Positions 1-11,453 of a stretch of 64,000 nucleotides of DNA are shown here, piece by piece. The notes below the pieces were generated by a model that was not told where the DNA came from, ran no database searches, and saw nothing but the letters and a program-made list of their open reading frames with translations. The DNA comes from Chromobotia macracanthus (Eukaryota > Chordata > Actinopteri > Cypriniformes > Botiidae), in assembly GCA_036877525.1 (NCBI GenBank), contig JAZGTH010000009.1, positions 2,149,001 to 2,213,000 on the forward strand. Reading direction: 5' to 3'. The number at the start of each line of letters is the position of its first letter. Within the stretch, counting starts at the first letter, position 1. A program made the position numbers and the translations under genes.

Positions 1-180
1 CACACATTCTCACAGAAAACCGAAACACAAAGCAAGCAATGAGGGGAAGAAAATGATATTCATGAGCTGTGCTGCTGGCATAACCAATTTACTTTATGTG
101 CGTTTAAACAAAAACATAATGAGGACACGGCAAAGCTAATACACAGATACAAGATCTCTCGTAAAGAAAATACAGCTTAC

Positions 181-3151
181 CCCATTATTAACACCCTGAG
201 CTGTTCGGCCAGATCGAAACCTCTCGTATCTACATGAAGCATGAAAGGTGAGCGATAAGAATCAGTGTAGTCAAGCTTTTCATGAAGCATTACAATACGG
301 ACAAACTCATCACCTCTCATATCTTAAGAAGATGTTGTTGAGGTCGTCATTAACGTGCAGGAGCTCCTCCGTGACTTCCTCGTTGGACACACATGAGATG
401 AGCTCCACGATCCTCTGTTGCATGGCCCTACATGTTCTGTTCAGCTCCTTCAAGCACAGAGAGCAAACACAGTAACTGGATGGAAAAACAGCCACTACAC
501 TGTAATGCTGCACTGAGACTCCCTTCAGTGAGCTTCTGTTACTCTGTTAAAAATTCAGCAATTTAAACACATCACCCGGTTTTAAGATCTGTGATTTAAA
601 GGTAGGATGGGCAATTTCAGAGAGGCTAGCAATAGCAAGCTAGCTTTAAATGCATAGGATCCCGCCCTCCCATTAGAGCATTCTCTACAGCCACGCCTCC
701 TCCAACACATGAACACATACATAGTCTGACAGGCAAGTAGGACATCCAGTCATTGCATGTGGACTAAATGGTCCTGTGTCTTTCACAGAAGATATGTATT
801 TATATAAATATATTTATAGCACTTGATTGCTATCAGGATGTGACTTTCAACCAGCATAACGTTGCTTCTGGAAAAGATCACCTAGCTTGCCTTTAATCAC
901 AGCTGGTTAGCCAAGAATGTTCAAAAATCAAATCTGGCCCTGCAAAAACGCTACAAATGCAAATGCTGTGAATGTGGGTCAAGTGTTGCGATCACAAAAT
1001 GTTTTGGACTTCATTTACATTTACTCCATTTAGCACTGTAGCGCTGTCCACTCGTGACTGAATTATCTGGAACTTTATACTAGATGTAACTGAGTTTAAA
1101 GCTTAGAACCGCAAAACTAGTAAAAGATCTGAATGACAAACCTGCAGAAGCTCATGATCAGATGGATCCTCCTGACCTGGAACCATCTCAGTCAACATCT
1201 CCGACATTACTTTAGTGTTTCCACGCACAGTGTCAAGCTCACTGCGCAGCTTGCAAATCTAAACCACGACATTACGCTGTTATTATGCAACCTGATGAAA
1301 TAAATGTAATTTAAGCATTTATGCAAACTACACTAGGATGTTGGACATTACCTGTTCAGGGGAAGGGTTAATGGCTCCAGACATGTGGAGACTGGGCAGC
1401 TGTGGAGAGGTGTGGGCCACAGGTGCAAAGAGAGGAGGAGCAGAGCCTGGATGAGGTTGCGCTTTAGGCTGGACTGGAGCGTTGTATTTCTGCTGGTCCA
1501 TTTCTGGTGCACTTTGCTGCTATTATCAGCGAAGCAAAATAATAAGTGAAAGAGCCGAGATAAAGAAAGTGAAGTAAATGATAAGGGATGGAATATTTTT
1601 CATAGTCCTGACTGCAACACTGAAATTGTAAAATTGTGAAATTGTTGAGTTGAAAATATTCTTCATGTTACAAACCAAAACAATGCTGATGTCAGTGCTT
1701 ACCCGCTGCGGTGTGTGGATGGGGGACAAGGTCTCCAAATCAGATCGAGGAAACTCTATACCCTTCCTCTTCATTTCCTCATAGACATGAACTACACCCG
1801 TCAAATCCGGACTGCTTCTGAACGCATCTGCCCAGGCCTAACAAAGAGAGTAAGAATATACTATTCGAAATGCAACTGAATAGCTGTTAATATAGTTGAT
1901 AACTAATGTATATTGTTAAACAATTTACAAGGAATGAAGACTCATATCATTTGAAACACTTAAACAAACAAGCTAGGCATTCAGGTGACTACTAAAAGAC
2001 CTTCAAACTACAACGTAACATTTTTATTCATGTTATTTCAAGCCTCACTGGCAGTCATCACAGACTAAAGCAAATTCTGGTCGCCTTTGGTCACCAGAGC
2101 CAGAGCCAGTAACCAGATCCTCTTGTGTAATGAGCACAAGTAGAGTGCTAACGAATTAGCCGGATCTGAGCATCAGGTAACCAGCCCATGGTCCACCTCT
2201 CCCTCTCTCTCTATAACACACTCGTTTTAAAATGTAATCTCTCCTTCCCTCATGTCACAAGGTTTAAAACAACAACATCATTTTTTCACATGAACGCAAA
2301 CTGAATTCCAGGTGACTTGTGGCGTACCTGTATCAGAGCGAGCACTTTGTCTTGCACTACAGCGGGTGGGTTATTTTTGGGGGATATGATTTTCACCAGA
2401 ACTCCATCAATGAAGTCCCGGGTGGTGACAAGCACGTGAAACCGATATCCACAGTTCATCACACACGTCTCAAGAACCTTAACACATACAGTAAGATGAT
2501 TGTGAGAATTATACTTAACAAAAGAAACGAAGCCAGTTAGCAGCTGTTAGTAAGAGTATAAACATCACTGCTTACAGTCAGTGTAAGCATCACTTCCCTG
2601 TAGTTCTTATTCCCATTCAGCCTCTTCTTCACTGCTCTCACAGCATCTTTAGGCCTATAGATCATATACAGTAAATAACACATTTACTGTAATGAAGATA
2701 TCATAATTCATACAGTTACAGTGATCGTTCACCTGCAGTTAAACGCTTTATTCAGTGAGCAGTTTGGATTTGTGTCACACTAATATGTCAGAAGAGGTTA
2801 TTTAATAAAATCTGCCAAATGCTGAGAGTCAAAATTGCTTCAGCTCTCACCCATCCTCTGTTTCATTGATTATGTCACATATCTCCATATTCAGGGTCCA
2901 GTCTTCACTTTGTAGGGATCCATCAGTGGCCCCTTCTAGGGAAGATCAAGAGACAACTGTATCTTTATTTTAACAGATATGATTAAAGACACACGGTTTC
3001 ATTACATGTATAAAGGACAGCTAGTTGAGCAATAAGGCTAATCGTTACCTGACCTTATCTAACTCAGTGTGAGAGATAAACGCACGTCATTAGCACTGTC
3101 GCCTGCATTCAGTTTAAATAACTAAGCAAATCACTATTTACGTATATAAAG

Positions 3152-3183
<32 letters not shown>

Positions 3184-3209
3184 CATATATAAAGTATATA
3201 AATATATAT

Positions 3210-3251
<42 letters not shown>

Positions 3252-3543
3252 TAAAGTATATAAAGTACTGAGAGGTAGAAACTGTGGGCTCATGATGGAG
3301 CATTAGCTGTTAGCCAGCTGACTGACAGACTCTGTACTTCCGCTCAGCTCACATAAATCACTCCGGGTCGTGTTGTGTTATCACATGATTTTGACGCGTT
3401 ATTTTAGTTATTAATTTAGTTATTAATTTAGTTATTAATTTAGTTATTAATTTAGTTATTATTTTAGTTATTATTTTAGTGATAAACATACCGATGCACT
3501 GTCCCACCGGAGTGCTGAACGGATTGCCCAGCAGGAACTCCAT
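181..3543 (-). CDS. tom1l2: tom1l2 (TOM1-like protein 2), 5' coding exons, 3' end off the window
   Basis: Adaptor of endosomal sorting: the family binds ubiquitinated cargo, clathrin and Tollip. Nine coding exons on the minus strand, all with GT..AG borders and continuous phase: 3492-3543, 2851-2935, 2576-2654, 2328-2477, 1703-1837, 1352-1516, 1142-1258, 314-447, 181-229. They give 322 residues. The start is MEFLLGNPFSTPVGQCI, the typical Tom1l2 N-terminus (TOM1 begins MDFLLGNPFSSPVG). The VHS domain covers about residues 1-160, with LVTTRDFIDGVLVKIISPKN and SPDLTGVVHVYEE. A Pro-rich linker spans about 168-222. The GAT domain starts near 225 (LRSELDTVRGNTKVMSEMLTE, then ELNRTCRAMQQRIVELIS) and runs past NDDLNNIFLRYER. 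The clathrin-binding C-terminus lies beyond position 1. The wording of the GAT helix favours tom1l2 over tom1. No lesion seen. Confidence 0.93.
619..900 (+). repeat. Dispersed repeat, copy 1 (inverted relative to 7621-7950)
   Basis: This intronic stretch of tom1l2 matches the reverse complement of 7621-7950 over several blocks. Shared blocks include GAGAGGCTA.CAATAGCAA, CATAGT.TGACAGGCAAGTA, TTCACAGAAGATAT, ATTGCTATCAGGA.GTGA and TTCTGGAAAAGATC. The blocks occur in the same order with diverged spacers, so both are old copies of one mobile repeat. The family was not identified. Confidence 0.75.
3143..3266. repeat. (AT)n-rich tract in tom1l2 intron 1
   Basis: Two long runs of alternating AT, separated and flanked by GTATATAAAGTATATAAA-type units, about 120 bp. 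Simple low-complexity DNA within the first intron of tom1l2. It can fold on itself and is likely length-variable. Confidence 0.9.
3400..3480. repeat. Short tandem repeat, 12-bp TTAGTTATTAAT unit
   Basis: About six consecutive copies of a 12-bp unit (TTAGTTATTAAT, the last copies TTAGTTATTATT). The array starts about 60 bp from the start codon and ends right at the first splice donor of tom1l2. In the minus-strand frame it reads through as repeated ITKL, but it lies in the intron. Confidence 0.9.
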
Positions 3544-3720
3544 CTTGTCAACATGCTCACCGATATACGTTCATGAGACTGTAAACAGTCAAGCCCCGCC
3601 CACGGATGATTCCCATTGGGTCGCGTCACTGAGGACGTCAAAGCTATTGGACAAGCGTGCTGTCTATTATTTAAACCCCACGCCAGCTGCTTAAAGGGCC
3701 AGCAGCGGCTGGTTTGTGCA
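3544..3720 (-). promoter_or_regulatory. tom1l2: tom1l2 promoter / 5' UTR region
   Basis: Directly upstream of the tom1l2 start codon is a stretch richer in C, G and CpG than the surrounding DNA. It carries two ATTGG motifs (CCAAT boxes for the minus-strand gene, near 3615 and 3647) and a GACGTCAA CRE-like half site near 3635. No TATA box is obvious. The assignment rests on position and composition only. No divergent plus-strand gene could be recognised. Confidence 0.45.
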
Positions 3721-6700
3721 GGACTCGGACGGAAACTTTGTGCCGCAGGGATGTGAATGCGCTGCTTTTGTGACTTTTTATGACTTTTATGCTTTTATGA
3801 CAAATATCATGTGTGATTTCTAATGGACGGTTCCAGATGTTTGTGGATCAGGTCAGTCTGGGTTACTGTGTAATGAAAAATACATGAGCTGACACAAGCA
3901 CTCATTTGCATGCTTGCAATTTATGATCACATTAAGTAAACAGCTGCATGACTTCTCATTATGTGCCATGTACAACCTTTGGCATATGTTACATACACAC
4001 TGTACATTATGTTCTTATAATGTTCTTTTTATGTTCTATATTTATGTTCTTGATATCTATTTCAGACAGAAACAGTGCTTGAGTTGTCATTGCAGCCTGT
4101 TGTAAAATGCCTTCATTGGATGGAAAGCAAACAAGAAGAAATAGATCACATTGTTATCAGTCTCACACTGATCATGGCCTTATCAGACCTGTACAAGTTT
4201 TTGTATTTACCTAACGTCTGTGCTTTTAGGGGACAGCTGTACAAACACTGCACCTGCTGCTGTTCATGCCCGCAGCTCGCACGTCAATGGCGGGCTTGCA
4301 TGTTAAATAACTTTATAATTATGTGCAAGAAGGTTTATTTGCAAATTCTAACCACCAACATTTATAACAACAAACTACATTCTTCACAATTACAATGGGC
4401 AAGTATTGGTTCAATTTCATACCTGCAAACATCTATTGAATGTCCAATTTAGTGTGGTGGAAAAAAAGACAGGGACCATGTTGTGTTAAATTGTGAGTAC
4501 AAACATTGGGATTATAAGCATTTTAGCCAGGCATACCAGCACATATTTATTTTGTATGTCTTCTAATGATATAGATTTTCCAGTAACAATGGCTTTATAA
4601 TGACCTTTCAAAAAGATGTTTAGGAAATGGAAAAGAACGAACATGAACTGCAATTTGTAAACAATCCAGATAAGTGGAAAATTGTGTAAACTCAGACATT
4701 TGTTTCTTCATTTTACACCCATTAATATTTTTTATTTGCCCCAAAAAAGCACGGTGTTGTTTTAATGACAATCATTCATTTCAATATACTTTAAAAGCAG
4801 CGTCTGAATAGAACCAGTTCTATTCAAAATCTTACATGCACCCTACAGAACATGCTACAGCCCACATTTGGCTCTTTAATTCACCTGTTTTAGTGGATTT
4901 AAGATTGTAACCTTGTTTTCCAGGTGTTGAATGAACAGACTGGATATAAAGCAGAGAATGTTAAGCAATAATGTGTTTCATGGAGCTCAAAGCAGAAACC
5001 TTTATGTGTTTTTAAAGGTGGACATTATCCATGCCCAGTAAAATTAGGAAATCTTGAGCAAGATGACAAACCTCTGATAATGCTATGGACCTCTCAAGAC
5101 GAATCTTTACCAAAACTGTTTTTTGGCTGGTTGGAATTTTGTAAAGAATATCACCTTGAGCATTCTCTCTGAAACCTATTTGTGTCATACAATGTGGTTA
5201 AAACACCATGACTGGATAGAGAGCATTGGACCTTTTGTCTTTACCCACATTTGATTAAGCTTTATACTCTGCTTTGGTGATTAATGTCTTATTAAAAATG
5301 CATTGTGTGTGCAGTCTGGCAATGATACACATTTGGTTGATACCATTTTGAAAATGTGCATATCAATGACAATTCAATTCATTAACATTTATATAACATT
5401 TTATACATGTTGCATTGCTTCACAGCAGCTATACATATAATGAAAAATTAAAAAAAAAAAATGAAAAATTACCTAACATTTACAACACTGAAAACAGAAT
5501 ACATGGTATTGCAAATTTTTATTGTTTATTATTTGTTTATTATAAGACGGCTGAGCCGGAGGCACCATTGTCCCCCGGGCAGTAACTCTTCATTTTGTTG
5601 GTTATTTTACACAGTTATTCTGAATAGGTTTGTTAACTCAGTTTGATTAGATTATTTTTGAATGGTATTAATGTAAAGGGGAGGAGTTACAGTCTACAAA
5701 ACATGCATGCCTGGTAATGAGCTGGGTGTGCTTTCTGCAAACACAATATATCTATAGTGTAGGCAATGCAATAACTGTGGTTGTCTTGCTGTTGATATTA
5801 AAACAATTATAATAAAAATAATATTGCTACAGTTTTTCATTTTACTGTTATGTTCAGAATTCAAGTCATCATTTTTTTATGTTAGAACAAAGTGCTGGGG
5901 GAAATCAAACACATAGAGCAAATAATTGTACAACAGAGAGCTGTAGTGTGTGATGAGCGAGGAGCATTTCACCACAAATGAAATGTAACTGGCCAGATGA
6001 CCTGACCAAACTGTCTGTGATATCTACAAAAGTCATCATTCATGTTTTAGTAATGACACAACAAAAGCACATGTACTGTATTATATGAAGGAGAAGACAA
6101 TTAGTTAAGAAAAGGTGATTCTAAGCACCATCTTCATAATAAAAGAAACATGTAAGTGAAATATCTTTTCAGGTAAAAATGAAATGCATAACTCTGGTTT
6201 CAATTTATATTTATATGACTTTCTGTATTTTAGATGTACTTTATCTCTTTAATGTATGTTGTCTTTCTCTAAACTTTACTGGTTTCTCTTCCTTATGTGA
6301 AAAGGTAAAAATACTGGGAAACAGAACAGAACAAGCAAGATCAAATAAACAAGGTTGCCAGTCATACACGCCCATATATACCAGCTTCAGTACTGGTTTT
6401 AGTTATTTGTCGCTCCTTGTTTTATATTCAGAGAACACTTCAATTATGTACTTCATCTAGAATGTCACCATGCAGGTTTCACACGTCATAACTTCACACA
6501 CTTTACTTTCAGCACTTTTGTAATGTAGTTTTTATTTTTGTCACAGTCATTAAGGAGTGCAAATGAAAAGACATTAAACCTAATGAATGAAGGATTTTAA
6601 ATATAAGCTGTTTGTGGGAGATTATATTTGATATATTTGGCCTAACAGAATGTGTAGTAACTCTGGTATGTGTATTACTGTAGTAAATGTTTGTAAAGGA

Positions 6701-6952
6701 CATTTGTTCTCATATTGCACACCTGTTGAGATTAAGTAATTGAGATTATATGTATGAAACCCCTTTGCAGTAAAACGGGAGGCAGATGATGATGATGGGA
6801 GATGGTGGGTAAAGATTCACAGAGGCATCTTGAACTTATACTTATATTGCACACCTGTTTCAATGAATAGATTTATTTCTGAACATTTTCCAAAGTTTAC
6901 TGTCACGAACTGTTACAAAACATGTCATAAGGGATATTCTGATTTCTTACAA

Positions 6953-7214
6953 AGGAGCATGGTGGCTTAGTGAATAGCACTGTCATCCAAGAAGGTCCTG
7001 GGTTTGAATCCTGGCTAAGCTTGGGGCTTTTTGTGGAGTTTTAATAAAAGTCAGGTGAGTTAGAAATTTAACTTACCTGTGGGTGTCAGTGGGAATGTTT
7101 TCATCTGTGTGTGTGTTTTTGTTATGATCTGGCCACCGGTCCAGTTCCTCCCGGCCTTTAGCCTGATATATTCTGAGTTAGACTCCAGAACTCCCATAGA
7201 AAATGGATGGATGG
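6953..7214 (+). mobile_element. Degraded tRNA-derived SINE-like element with GGATGG tail
   Basis: The left end (GCATGGTGGCTTAGTGAATA, then GGTCCTGGGTTTGAATCCTGG) resembles a tRNA-type pol III promoter with A- and B-box-like parts. It is followed by TTTGTGGAGTTT. The right end reads GGCCACCGGTCCAG..CCTCCCGGCC and finishes in ATAGAAAATGGATGGATGG. This head and tail layout is typical of abundant fish interspersed repeats. Internal parts are deleted, so it is an old, inactive copy. Confidence 0.7.
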
Positions 7215-7620
7215 TTGTTTATTTACCCGTGCAGCTGTGAGATTTGAGGTGCATAGGGCAGTAAACCACATTCACCACATCCAGCTTTAAATTACAAAGT
7301 TCCTTTTAACATATTCGTTTTAAATTTAGGGCAAGTTTCAGGCTTTATGCCAATGGAAGACATTAATCAAAGACATTAGCAGTTCTTTTTTCCTGTATTT
7401 CATTACATTTGCTTTTAAAGAGCCACATCTTCTATAGGTTGTTCTACACTCCAAAAATATGGTTCTGACTGTGTTTTGGTGGAAACAACTAGTGATTGCA
7501 ACTAGAGACTGAGTGTACATACAATATCCAGTACAGTCTGACAGATCTAATGGTCTGAAAGCTAACAGCACATGCCCATGCTTGTTTTGACAATGACATT
7601 TGGATATTGTACATTTTCTT

Positions 7621-7950
7621 AAACTTGGTCTTTAAGGCAAGATCTTTTCCAGAAACAATTTTTGTTATGTTTATTGAAAGTCTTTTCACGTCCTGATAGC
7701 AATCACTAAGAAAAGTGGTCTAAATACTGTATGTTTTTATATTTTATATCTTCTGTGAAGGGAACAGAACAATGAAATGTTCATCCAATCATTGCATTCA
7801 GTCTGAATGCAATCACAGGAGGTCATACTTGCCTGTCAAACTATGTATTTGCATACATCCGCACACTGAGGAGGAGGTGTGACTTTGGAGATTGTTCTGA
7901 TTGGAGGGTGGAATCTTATGTTTTAGGTTGCTATTGTTAGCCTCTCTTAA
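7621..7950 (-). repeat. Dispersed repeat, copy 2 (inverted relative to 619-900)
   Basis: Second copy of the repeat described at 619-900, in the opposite orientation. The same conserved blocks are found on the minus strand in the same order (GAGAGGCTAACAATAGCAA, TTGACAGGCAAGTA, TTCACAGAAGATAT, TTGCTATCAGGACGTGA, TTCTGGAAAAGATC). No coding capacity is visible. Confidence 0.75.
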
Positions 7951-10900
7951 ATTGTGTGATAAGGTAAGTTACACTTTTCTTTATTTAAGTTTATAACAAG
8001 CAGGCAAGTAAACTAAACATACAATATTGAATATAACTGGTAAACTACAGTAGTTTACAGACAGTCACTGATATGAGATCATAGTTACTATTATAATCAC
8101 ATATCAAACCCCATGTCTCAGAAATCCTCTCAAATGTCTTCTGTCCCATTTACAAAGATGCAAGAGTGTAAAACAACACAAGAGGTGATAAATTACAGGT
8201 GGAGGCTTCATTTACTGCCTTTCATTTTCACAATTACTAACCTCATCTAATAGACGACGTGCAGTCCCTCATGGTCCTGGGCAATAAACTCTTGCTCTGA
8301 TATTTTGCAAGCAAGAGTTTATTGAAATCATTAAAAGTAGCAGCTGACAGCACCTGCTGTATGACAAATACAGACAAGAAGTTCAGCAAGTTTAAATGTT
8401 TTATCACCAAAGAGAAGCAGGTTTTGAATAACCACTGCACAAAATCAACATTATACAGGCAGTTACTGTATACAGTAGTTACGGTAAAGGCCCATATCTT
8501 TAGAGAATGTAATGGCCCATTCTGTAGAGAAAGAGCATCTTTTTAAAAATGGCCTTTTGTGCATCTATGGTTTTGGAAGTATTTGGAAACCCCTTGGTGC
8601 CAAGGTCACATGTCATCAGATTACCAAAAAGTCCTAATTCCTTTCAGAATCCAGACATATAAGAAACCACTATCCACTCGTATCTGTTTATCTTTAAATC
8701 CATTTGCCCGTCTTCATTCTGTTTTGGCGTTAGTTTCTCTCCTCATGGGAATGTTGATTCCAAGTAAACGTTCATTGGTTAACAGTTTCTGATTCATTGT
8801 TCCAGATATCCTTGTGTCTAACACAGAGGAGAAGAAATGCCAGAAAAGTTTTTCTAGTGTAATTCAAGCAGCATGTGTGCATGTGATTACAATAAGATGC
8901 GACCAAATAGTAATACGGAGGTCACAGAATCAGGTTTAATGGGAAACATATTCAGACTGTACCGTTGCACTAATTTATCCATTAACAAAAGTCAAGACAC
9001 AGCTATTCAGTGACTGCTTAGCTAACAATTTAAGGTTGTTAAAATGTTTCCTAACATTTCCATTAAGTTACATAAACATTACAAATGTTATTTCGAAAGT
9101 TCTAGGAACGTTCAGACGTCATTTTTTTATGCTTTGGATTGAAATGATTGCTTGTTTATAAGAACAATATTCACATTTTTAGCTCTGTAACATTTTTAAA
9201 ACGATCATCTAACTAAAGAATAATGTTTTCGATATGTATAACATTAAAAACAATGAATGAAGTGATTTTATTGGACATAAAAGCTTTTCCAGTAACAGGA
9301 AAAATAATTTACTCATTTCCTTGTTTAAGCAGAACAATAAAGTTTTTTTAAGTGAACCTTTCCAGCGCCACATAGTTTAACAAGTACACAGGTCATTAAA
9401 TATATATTTACATACAGTAACAGGACCCTGTTAAATCAATTGTTTTGCTGTCATCTGCTTTTAAAGTCTTGTATGTAACCTGGGATTTTTTCCTCAGTCA
9501 TTACTGTAAAAAAGTACAAATATTGGTTTTCATAGTGACTCATTAACTCATGTGGGGAATTGTTTGTTTATAATAAATGTGTTTGCCATTTTTATGGGTC
9601 ATTTTCAGCCTTCTCCATTGTCACATATGTGATGGTTATACTTTCAAGGCAATGGTGGTTAAAAATAGAAAGGGACAAAAATCAAAAACTCAAAATATTT
9701 TCATGTTGTGTTAAAAACTGGCACAGTTACACACATTTAAAGGATTTTTTCTTACCAGTGCTTAAAAATATATTATACAGCTGAAATAATGATATATTTT
9801 TCATACTTTTATTTAAAGACAGACAGACTACTGAACACATTCTTGTTGCCTGTGCAAACTAGCAACTTACTATAAGGTGTGCGTGTGATCAAGTCAATAA
9901 AAAGTCAAAATTAAAAGTCAATACTGCCTCTTTCTTGACAGTGAGTAACGTTTAGATGTAAGGAAACCAACAGAGCTATATGATAAGGTGAGCAGTAGCA
10001 ATACAGCTAATAATAACCAGGGTTAGTTTTGGTTAATGCTTGAATATCCACCTTTGTTGTTGGTGAGCTAAGCCTGTTAAAAATCTTCCTAGCTCAATAC
10101 ACAGAACTGTTCTTCTGAACAGGAAACCAAAAGAGAAGCTGTTGGCCATGAATGAACTGTTATGTAACAAAGATTATCCTAAATATAGAAAAGTGTTACC
10201 TGCTTGACCTGACTTCCTGAACGCTCCCAAACCACAAAGCAACACATTAAAAACCAAACCATTATCTGTTATGAACAGCAGAACAAGCTATAAACAGCTG
10301 CAAGAAGTTTAGTGAAGTATCTGTTAACATATTTTGCATGCCCTGAATTCAGTGCTGTGTCTGAGAATTACAATCATCTGTTACGGCATTAAAATCCAGA
10401 AACACTTTACAGTATTTACAGTAAGTTGTACAGATGGAAGAAAGCCAGTGAAGATTTTCACCAACACTGATGAACAAACAAAATGTTACATTCATATTTT
10501 ACATGGCAAGAAAAATAAAGGGCTGCTGTCTTTTGTCAAAAATATGTAGGAAGATTATTTCTGCGACTGACAGATGTTTGCTTTGTAAAGTACAAAAGAA
10601 CAAGAAGATTTTTGAAAAATATTCAAACCCCCTTCACCTTTTCTAAAGAGCTTTCATGGGGTTGTTTTCATCCATCTGTACATCATCACAGCTGGCTCTG
10701 TATCAGCATATTTTCTCCTGGATTGTCCCAGTCGAGCTGCAGTACATGAAAAGCACGTGTTCTGTGTTTTCACCCGGACGGTCAAAACGTGCCATCGGGG
10801 TCTTTTCGCAGGTGATGATGTTTACTGTTGAAGCTTTTACTGTTTGATGACTTTGAGCAGGACTCTGTGGAGGAGTCCTGGCGGTCCTTCACAGGCTGGT

Positions 10901-11176
10901 GTGACGCCAGAAACTTCAGACCTCTCAGCACCCTCGGTTTGAAGACACACCTGTGAGCCCAGACTGCCCACCCCCACAAAAGCACCGGGTCATCATGGAC
11001 AAATTACTAAAGGATGACAGCTGTGAGCGCGCTTCCCACACTGGTGATTCTGATGGAAAGTCATTCGGACTTACTGGAAAGTTCTTGGTTAAACAGAGAT
11101 GCTGGTAATTCTGGATCTGATGCAGCAGCAAAGATTGTTGAGGCTTTTCTGTAGATACCACTGAGGAAACAGAGGG

Positions 11177-11220
11177 ATTCTGTCTGTCTGTCTGCATTTC
11201 CAGACAGACAGGCTGATAGA

Positions 11221-11276
<56 letters not shown>

Positions 11277-11281
11277 TAGAT
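11177..11281. repeat. GTCT / GATA / GACA compound microsatellite
   Basis: Runs of CTGT, then ACAG, GATA (about six units), GACA (about nine units) and GATA again. It ends about 170 bp upstream of the noxo1 start codon and about 90 bp upstream of its TATA motif. Likely highly length-polymorphic. Confidence 0.92.
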
Positions 11282-11372
11282 GATAGTGTATTATAGTGTA
11301 TGTCTGTCTCACTGTTGTACAGATGCGCATGCGCGCAGCAGCAGCGTCACGCCCTGCGGGTGCGGCGGGCGC

Positions 11373-11378
11373 TATAAA
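11373..11378 (+). promoter_or_regulatory. noxo1: TATA box of noxo1
   Basis: TATAAA within GGCGCTATAAATGATGAGG, preceded by a CpG-rich stretch, 76 bp upstream of the noxo1 start codon. That spacing fits a short 5' UTR. Positional inference. Confidence 0.6.
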
Positions 11379-11453
11379 TGATGAGGATGCTGGAGATGCT
11401 GATGCAGAAGGAGGAAGAACTCATCAGCCAGAGCTCCTCACCCCGCGTCTGAT

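Larger units (their letters stand above)
3721..11360. other. Gene-poor spacer between tom1l2 and noxo1
   Basis: About 7.6 kb of AT-rich DNA in which no recognisable exon was found on either strand. Open stretches are short, lack family motifs and are not flanked by matching splice sites. It contains the GGATGG-tailed SINE-like element at 6953-7214, the repeat copy at 7621-7950, a fragment near 5370-5440 resembling a common fish repeat end (TTGCTTCACAGCAGCTATAC), and a GATA/GACA microsatellite at its right end. Confidence 0.6.

Noticed and set aside
10782..11197. Minus-strand open stretches (67-90 codons) ending ...SKHHHLRKDPDGTF, upstream of noxo1
   Set aside because: The composition looked protein-like for a moment, but there is no recognisable family, no matching splice partner, and the overlapping frames run into the microsatellite.
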